Source: Plectrocnemia conspersa
Lineage: Eukaryota > Arthropoda > Insecta > Trichoptera > Polycentropodidae
Reading direction: 5' to 3'
Assembly (NCBI GenBank): GCA_009617715.1
Contig: VTFK01000524.1
Location: forward strand, 62,001 to 126,000
Length of the DNA: 64,000 bases
The position numbers and the translations under genes were made by a program. Positions 58,815-64,000 of this stretch are shown here, in pieces (the first letter of the stretch is position 1; every line of letters begins with the position of its first letter). A model generated the notes under the pieces. The model made no database searches. It saw only the letters and a program-made list of their open reading frames with translations, and had not been told where the DNA came from.

Positions 58815-61688
58815 CTAATATCTCCAGTTTCTTATTCTAGATTTTTTCAATGCCTTTAAAGCCCGCAACGCTTTTTCCTGTGCTTCCGTTCGCAATCTAT
58901 GTTTTTCTTCTCTTTCAACCAAACCGATCACCTTATCGTGTTGTAAAGCACTTTGAACGCCAGATTTAGCGAACAGCTTTCCTAAAACATAATTGTCGTG
59001 TTCGTTACTCAAATCCGAACTGCTCTTATCCTCGTTATGTTTATCTTTAAATTTTTTAACTTTCTTTAAAAATTCAATCTTTTCATCCCCTTCTCCAGGC
59101 AAATTACCGGAAAATTTATCTTTATGCTTCCTCTTTTTATTTTTACGTTTCCCTATATGATCCGATGAGCTTCCACATTCAGCGTCCACTTTGATTATAT
59201 CGTCACTTTGAATACATTCTTCTTTAATCTCTCCTTCTTCTTCATCGTCTAGTTCGCCTTCTTCTCGATCATTAATCTCAATTTCTAAGCCAATATTTTC
59301 AAATGACTCGATAGCTTTCACTCGCGTTGGTTTAGAACACATACTAACAATATCAATTTCGGATAAAATGGTCGAAAAATCAGCCTGAGTCTCTTGATCG
59401 TCTATCAAATTCACCGGAATCGGCTCGGGTTCAGGGGGAGGCGGAATTTGTTTTCTTTTATATCGTTCTCTAGGATCTTCTTCTTCAACTTTAACGTCTG
59501 AAGCGGCCGATTCTTTAGAAATTGTTTTGCTTATCTTCTGAGCTAAGCGTCTCATCGCAGCCATTTTATCATTAGAAAATGATACACCTCCGCTTAACAT
59601 GACTGAATCGTTTTTATCATTTTTTTCATTGGGTTCTACCACTGTATGCTTGAATATGTTAGTCGTCTCGGTTACGCCTTCTTTATCTGGTTCTTCGAGT
59701 GAAAATAGTCCTTGAAGCGTGCTAGTCTTTAAATAGTTCTTCTGATTAGGATTTAATAACACTTTATTACTCAATAGTTGTTTGAAAACTTGACGTTGAT
59801 AGATCTTCTCTTCTATCGTTCCAGCCGATAATAGTCTATAAACAGTAACGTTCCGACTCTGTCCTATTCTCCACGCTCGTTCTTTCGCTTGACTGTCCGT
59901 AGCCGGGTTCCAATCTGGATCGTATATAATCACTCTATCGGCGCCAGTTAAATTAACACCTAAGCCACCAACCCTCGTAGTCGCAAGGAATACTAAATAA
60001 CTATCGTCACTGTTGAAGGTGTTGATCAACGGTTGACGTGATCCGACAGTTGTCGTGCCGTCCATTTTTAAATATTTATATTCGCATTGTTGTAAAAATT
60101 GTTCTAAAACACCAAGCATGGATCTCGACTGCGTGAAGATTAAAACTCTATGCCCTTGCTTCTTCCATATCTTCAAGAGCGAGTTAATTACTATCATCTT
60201 TCCAGCTCGACGCCAAAAACCAAAATTTAAATATATCGGATCGTTTCCATCTTCGGGAAAGTCTTCTTCGAATGAATATAAATACAGATCGGGATGATTG
60301 CATATTTTTCTTAATACTGATATAGCTACAAGTATTCTAGCTCTCATAGGAACGCCGAAACGAGATTCTTTATCTAATATACCTCTCACATTTTCGCTCA
60401 TCAAATAACTCTTATACAACTCTTTTTGCTCACTAGCTAGACTGCAAAATAAAATTTGTTCACTTTTATCGGGCAGTTTGAGATGATCTTGTACTTCCGC
60501 TTTAGTCCGTCTCAACATATACGGAGTGATGGTATCTTTTAAGGCGATAGCTAACGACAAGGCTAGAGCTTCTTGAACTTTTGTCGCATTCGTGTATCCT
60601 CCCTGAGTGATCGGAATAGCAAAATGCTCCATAAAAGCCGGCAAAGATCCTAACAAACCGGGAGACATAAAATCGAACAAAGACCAGAGCTCTTGCAAGC
60701 TATTTTGTAACGGCGAACCCGTTATAACAATCCTATGAGGAGTGTTCATCTTCTTAACGGCTTTACTCACTTGAGTATCAGCGTTCCTAATCTTATGCCC
60801 TTCATCTAAAATCATATAGTGCCATTTTCTAAATTCTAAAGACAACCTATGCTTAACTAATCCGGCGTAAGTCGTAATCAAAACACCATGCGAATTATTT
60901 ATATCTTTGATAAGCTTATCAGCCGATCCCGTGTAAGATCCAGATTGATGCAAAACAGCAACACGCACGGGGGGCCACCATTCGTGAAAATGACGCACCC
61001 ATTGATGCACGACTGTAGCTGGAGCTACAACGAGAGTCGGTCCTAAACCGCCCCAGAAGCCTAAACCGGTAAAACTGATTCCTGCTAGAAAAGCTATTAT
61101 CTGAACGGTTTTACCTAAACCCATTTCGTCGCCCAAAAGACCGCCAGATTCGATCTGATGCAATTCCCACAACCATTTAACGCCAGTTTTTTGATACTTA
61201 TACAAATTGTTCCATACGAAATTAGGTATTTTAAATCCATCCCTCAATTCTTGGAATGATTCCTGCTTTCTTAATAATCCTAAAACGTCCATGCTCTGCG
61301 ATGAAGTGCCGCATTCCGGATCGATTTTATCTTTGAACTTCGACTTCCATTCTTTGATTCTGGCGTTGTAGAACGCAATACTTCCGTCATCTTTGCTTTT
61401 GCCTATCCTGAGCGATTGCTTGCTGTTGAGTTTTTGAATATTCGGCGTGTATTCGTCGGAATCTTCGTCAGATTCGCGGTACGTACTATGCGAGTGCGTT
61501 TGCCGCTGTTGGGAAGGCGTTTCATCTGCCTTCTTGGCCTCTTTTTTATTTTGGCTAGTTATTTTCATCTTCAACTGATATTCAAGGTATTTGCTGATGT
61601 CCACCATTATTATCTCATTTAACAACAGTATTTCATGTTTTGACAGATAATGACATGCTTTGGTTATAATACTACTTATGTTGTGCAT
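58815..61688 (-). CDS. ERCC6: DNA excision repair protein ERCC6 / CSB, single exon
   Basis: This is an intronless frame of 957 residues (human 1493). CSB is a SWI2/SNF2 translocase that engages stalled RNA polymerase II and starts transcription-coupled repair. Motifs in order are NLYKYQKTGVKWLWELH, the P-loop DEMGLGKT (187-194), WVRHFHEWWPP, ITTYAGLVKHR, Walker B DEGH (295-298), TGSPLQN, PFAM-typical LRRTK and LRKICNHPDL, VLIFTQSRSML, YLKMDGTT, TTRVGGLGVNLTGADRVI, and DPDWNPATDSQAKERAWRIG. The C-terminus keeps NYVLGKLFAKSGVQSALQHD and KALRALKALKKSR, which match human CSB downstream of the ATPase. The long human N-terminal region and the C-terminal ubiquitin-binding part are not present. Translation starts at 61688, or at the in-frame ATG 61607 (MVDISKYLEY), which has the better context. 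Confidence 0.92.
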   Translation of the reverse strand: MHNISSIITKACHYLSKHEILLLNEIIMVDISKYLEYQLKMKITSQNKKEAKKADETPSQQRQTHSHSTYRESDEDSDEYTPNIQKLNSKQSLRIGKSKDDGSIAFYNARIKEWKSKFKDKIDPECGTSSQSMDVLGLLRKQESFQELRDGFKIPNFVWNNLYKYQKTGVKWLWELHQIESGGLLGDEMGLGKTVQIIAFLAGISFTGLGFWGGLGPTLVVAPATVVHQWVRHFHEWWPPVRVAVLHQSGSYTGSADKLIKDINNSHGVLITTYAGLVKHRLSLEFRKWHYMILDEGHKIRNADTQVSKAVKKMNTPHRIVITGSPLQNSLQELWSLFDFMSPGLLGSLPAFMEHFAIPITQGGYTNATKVQEALALSLAIALKDTITPYMLRRTKAEVQDHLKLPDKSEQILFCSLASEQKELYKSYLMSENVRGILDKESRFGVPMRARILVAISVLRKICNHPDLYLYSFEEDFPEDGNDPIYLNFGFWRRAGKMIVINSLLKIWKKQGHRVLIFTQSRSMLGVLEQFLQQCEYKYLKMDGTTTVGSRQPLINTFNSDDSYLVFLATTRVGGLGVNLTGADRVIIYDPDWNPATDSQAKERAWRIGQSRNVTVYRLLSAGTIEEKIYQRQVFKQLLSNKVLLNPNQKNYLKTSTLQGLFSLEEPDKEGVTETTNIFKHTVVEPNEKNDKNDSVMLSGGVSFSNDKMAAMRRLAQKISKTISKESAASDVKVEEEDPRERYKRKQIPPPPEPEPIPVNLIDDQETQADFSTILSEIDIVSMCSKPTRVKAIESFENIGLEIEINDREEGELDDEEEGEIKEECIQSDDIIKVDAECGSSSDHIGKRKNKKRKHKDKFSGNLPGEGDEKIEFLKKVKKFKDKHNEDKSSSDLSNEHDNYVLGKLFAKSGVQSALQHDKVIGLVEREEKHRLRTEAQEKALRALKALKKSRIRNWRY

Positions 61689-61854
61689 GTATTATTTATG
61701 TGTTAGTAGGGAGTTGTTCTATTTGTAGTAAGTAATTGTCAATTTTAAAACTTTGGGAATTTATAGGTAAAAATATACCTTTATTATAATGATGCTAAGA
61801 AATAATATTAGTTAGTTAAAACGTAAAATCAACGTATTTAAACATAATTTGAAG
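61689..61854. promoter_or_regulatory. CSB upstream region
   Basis: AT-rich sequence directly upstream of the CSB start. It must contain the promoter, but no specific element is evident. An in-frame TAA lies two codons before the first ATG, so the frame does not extend further. Confidence 0.35.
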
Positions 61855-62250
61855 ACGGGATGGTGACGGGTGGCAATTAGAAAAGGATTGAGCGGCTGCA
61901 GTAGTATGTTTATTGAAGTATATAAAAAGTTACATATTGTTTATACTTTGGAACCGGGCACGAACGAGTCGAGGGCTGCCAGGCGAGAGAAAAATCAGTC
62001 ACACCAGTGTTACCAGAGTGCCGCCAAGTTTTGGCCATAATGAAACCTAAATAGGCCTCAATAATAATAAAATTATTTGCTTAATGAGAACAAATAAGGG
62101 CTAAAAGGGTCTGGTCACCTTAAAACCGCAGTTGTTTATCCATAAAAGTTCACTATGGAATGTGCCGCAGTCACGTCAGTGTTACTAGAGTTCCGCCAAG
62201 TTTTTAACGTAATAAAATGAATAGGCTCTTACAACGTAAATACAAATCAA
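61855..62250. repeat. Dispersed repeat, copy 2, with an internal duplication
   Basis: It matches 41230-41480 (GTGGCAATTAG, GGATTGAGC, CTGCAGTAGTAT). The block CAGTCAC...CAGTGTTAC.AGAGT.CCGCCAAGTTTT occurs twice (about 61996-62040 and 62169-62210). Confidence 0.5.
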
Positions 62251-62259
62251 AATACAAAT

Positions 62260-62390
62260 ATTTTATATTAAATGTTATTCAACAGTGCAACTATAAACAA
62301 GTTATATAAAAACAAAATATTTTTTATTAAATGTTATTCAACAGTGCAACTATAAAAGCAAGTTATATAAAAACAAAATAATTTTGAATC
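62260..62390. repeat. Two-copy tandem duplication, about 65 bp
   Basis: The phrase AAAATATTTT(A/T)TATTAAATG, then TTATTCAACAGTGCAACTAT, then AAGTTATATAAAAACAAAAT occurs twice in a row. Confidence 0.7.
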
Positions 62391-63372
62391 AATTTACAAA
62401 AATATTACTTATATCCGAGACAGTTGTGGCTGCCAGCAGCGTATTCCATCCAAATTCTGAAACCATCCAACTTAACATAAAACCCAACACAACGATGTTG
62501 ATAGTATTGCCACTATGCGAAACAGTTAGTCTTTAAAGCAGGGGTAGCGAACATGCGGCCCGCCTTGAACATTTTTCCGGCCATTTCCTGATAAAATTAA
62601 TATTATTTCCAACATTAGTTTATCAAGATTCACCATTGCAAGGAGAATGGAAGACTTGTCCGAGAACATAGCAACAACGCTTCGTGAACGAATTGCAAAA
62701 TTCGAATACTGTTCTTTGGCACTTGATGAGAGTTGCGATATTAACGATACAGCACAACTGGCTATATTTTTAAGTGGTATTGACACCAAATTTAATATTA
62801 CCGAAAAATTGTGTTCACTGATTCCAATGCAAGGGACTACAACCGGCAAAGACTTGTACGATTAACTAAACTCTGTGTTGGAAAATTTTTCAATTTTATT
62901 AGAAAAGATTATTGGTATATCATAAGATGGAGCACGAGCAATGTCAAGCATGGAAGTAGGAGTATCGGAAAGGCTATTTCAAGACATTAAGAAGGTCACA
63001 GGAAGGGAAATATTCGTTAACCACTGCATAATTCACCAGTAAAATTTGTGTACGAAAAGATTGAGTTTGTCAAATGTCCCGTACCAATAATTAAACTGAT
63101 CAATTTTATAAAGTCGCGCGCGTTAAATCACCGTGAATTTAAAGAATTCCTGAAAGATTTAGAAAGTAAATATGGCGACGTGGTTTTTAATACCGAAGTA
63201 CGTTGGCTAAGTAGAGATGCAATGCTAAAAAGAGTATACAACTTAAAAAGCGAAATACAATTGTTCTTGAATATGAAGGGATATGGCTTTCCTCATTTTG
63301 GTAATAAAGAATAGATGTGCGATTTTGGGTTTCTTATCGACATGATTCAGCATCTCAATGATTTTAATGTGG

Positions 63373-63435
63373 AACTTCAAGGCAAAGGACAGTTTATTCA
63401 CAATTTGTGAATAAACTGTCCTTTGCCTTGAAGTT
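63373..63435. repeat. Perfect palindrome, 31-bp arms, 1-nt centre
   Basis: Arms are 63373-63403 and 63405-63435. The left arm is the expected coding strand of the transposase (ELQGKGQFIH). The right arm is its exact reverse complement. Confidence 0.9.
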
Positions 63436-63445
63436 GCGTTGAAAT

Positions 63446-63493
63446 GAAATACATTATTCTGCAAACAACATCTTTTGCAGAATAATGTATTTC
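63446..63493. repeat. Perfect inverted repeat, 20-bp arms, 8-nt spacer
   Basis: GAAATACATTATTCTGCAAA (63446-63465) pairs with 63474-63493. The right arm is expected transposase coding sequence (MQNNVFHF). The left arm is its inverted copy. Confidence 0.9.
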
Positions 63494-64000
63494 ACTTTCC
63501 ACACTTAGAAAAAGAAAACGTTACTACTTTTCAAAAATACGCACAATATATAGACATCTTAATCAACGAATTTCAATTACGATTCCAAATGTTCAAAGCT
63601 GAAAAGACAGTGGTTTTCATGAAAATGTTTTCCTCGCCATTTAATATCGATGTGGATACAGTTCCCGAAGACTTTCAAATGGAAGTGATTGACATGCAGA
63701 ATAATATTGATTTAAAAAGTGTATTTTTCTCAGTAAACATCGAAAAATTTTATAAATCGTATGTGAGCCCTGAGAAATTTCCGCTTTTGACGAAAAATGC
63801 AAAGCAAATGATGTCTCTGTTCGGAAGTAGGTATGTTTGCCAATCATTATTTTCAACCATGAAATTAATCAAAAATGACCACCGATCAAGACTGAGTGAT
63901 GCACGATTAGAAAGCTGCATACGTGTAGCTACATCATCAATTCTGGCTGATATTGATCAGCTTGTATCGAAAAAACAGTGCCAAATTTCTTATTAAAAAA

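Larger units (their letters stand above)
62537..63997 (+). pseudogene. hAT transposase relic (GTF2IRD2/SPIN-like), reaches the window end
   Basis: A hAT terminus (CAGGGGTAGCGAACATGCGG, then CCCGC) starts at 62537 and is followed by a decayed transposase. Blocks are RIAKFEYCSLALDESCDIND, HCIIHQ, then IKLINFIKSRALNHREFKEF, GDVVFNTEVRWLSRDAMLKR, then FHFPHLEKENVTTFQKYAQY, and the hATC dimerisation region SRYVCQSLFSTMKLIKNDHR, then SRLSDARLESCIRVATSS. They match GTF2IRD2-type transposases (SLALDES.D..DTAQL; HCI.HQ; RALNHR.F; VRWLSRG). The N-terminus is missing. Stops, a frameshift and fold-back inversions near 63373-63493 break the frame. The last frame (63475-63996) is open to its stop. Confidence 0.75.

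Noticed and set aside
63475..63996. Functional host gene from the open C-terminal transposase frame
   Set aside because: The upstream frames of the same transposase have stops, a frameshift and fold-backs, so it is a relic.

Overview
This is a strongly AT-rich piece of an insect nuclear genome. The evidence is eukaryotic protein genes with GT-AG introns of mostly 55-100 bp, a clawless/Tlx-type homeobox gene, and many relics of DNA transposons (Tc1/mariner, hAT), LINEs and tRNA-derived SINEs. No bacterial-style operon, CRISPR array or replicon is present. The order is not certain. An ERCC6/CSB gene is present, and that gene is absent from Drosophila melanogaster, so the window is not from a close relative of that fly.

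Layout. 1-29.6 kb is a gene desert around a developmental regulator. Only the first coding exon of a C15/clawless-like homeobox gene (minus strand, 7429-8092) is clear, and its homeobox exon must lie beyond the left edge. Its intron holds a decayed long-period tandem array (about 4.7-7.3 kb). Upstream are small islands of higher GC, one with a perfect RFX X-box at 10387-10400, set among SINEs, LINE relics, a Tc1 relic, a ZBED-type hAT relic and an unusual 2.35 kb element with inverted repeats of about 300 bp (25669-28021).

From 29.7 to 61.7 kb the window is gene-dense with conserved housekeeping genes, mostly in alternating orientation: TRMT1 (-), RRS1 (+), caspase-activated DNase DFF40/Drep4 (-), thymidylate kinase (+), PUM3/penguin (-), a C2H2 zinc-finger gene (+), nibrin/NBS1 (+) and ERCC6/CSB (-). 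I rebuilt exon structures by hand; for every multi-exon gene the exon lengths sum to a multiple of three. The right end (62.5-64 kb) is a decayed hAT transposase with fold-back rearrangements that runs to the window edge.

Themes. RRS1 and PUM3 act in ribosome biogenesis, TRMT1 in tRNA modification, thymidylate kinase in dTTP supply, NBS1 and CSB in DNA repair, and DFF40 in apoptotic DNA cleavage. They do not form one pathway, and their adjacency is probably ordinary synteny. The points most worth a second look are the long-TIR element with an unclassified protein family, an in-frame stop in an otherwise intact PUM3, two intronless repair genes among intron-rich neighbours, a DFF40 first exon flanked by inverted transposon arms, three different short-period arrays packed into 0.5 kb, and fold-back inversions inside transposon relics.
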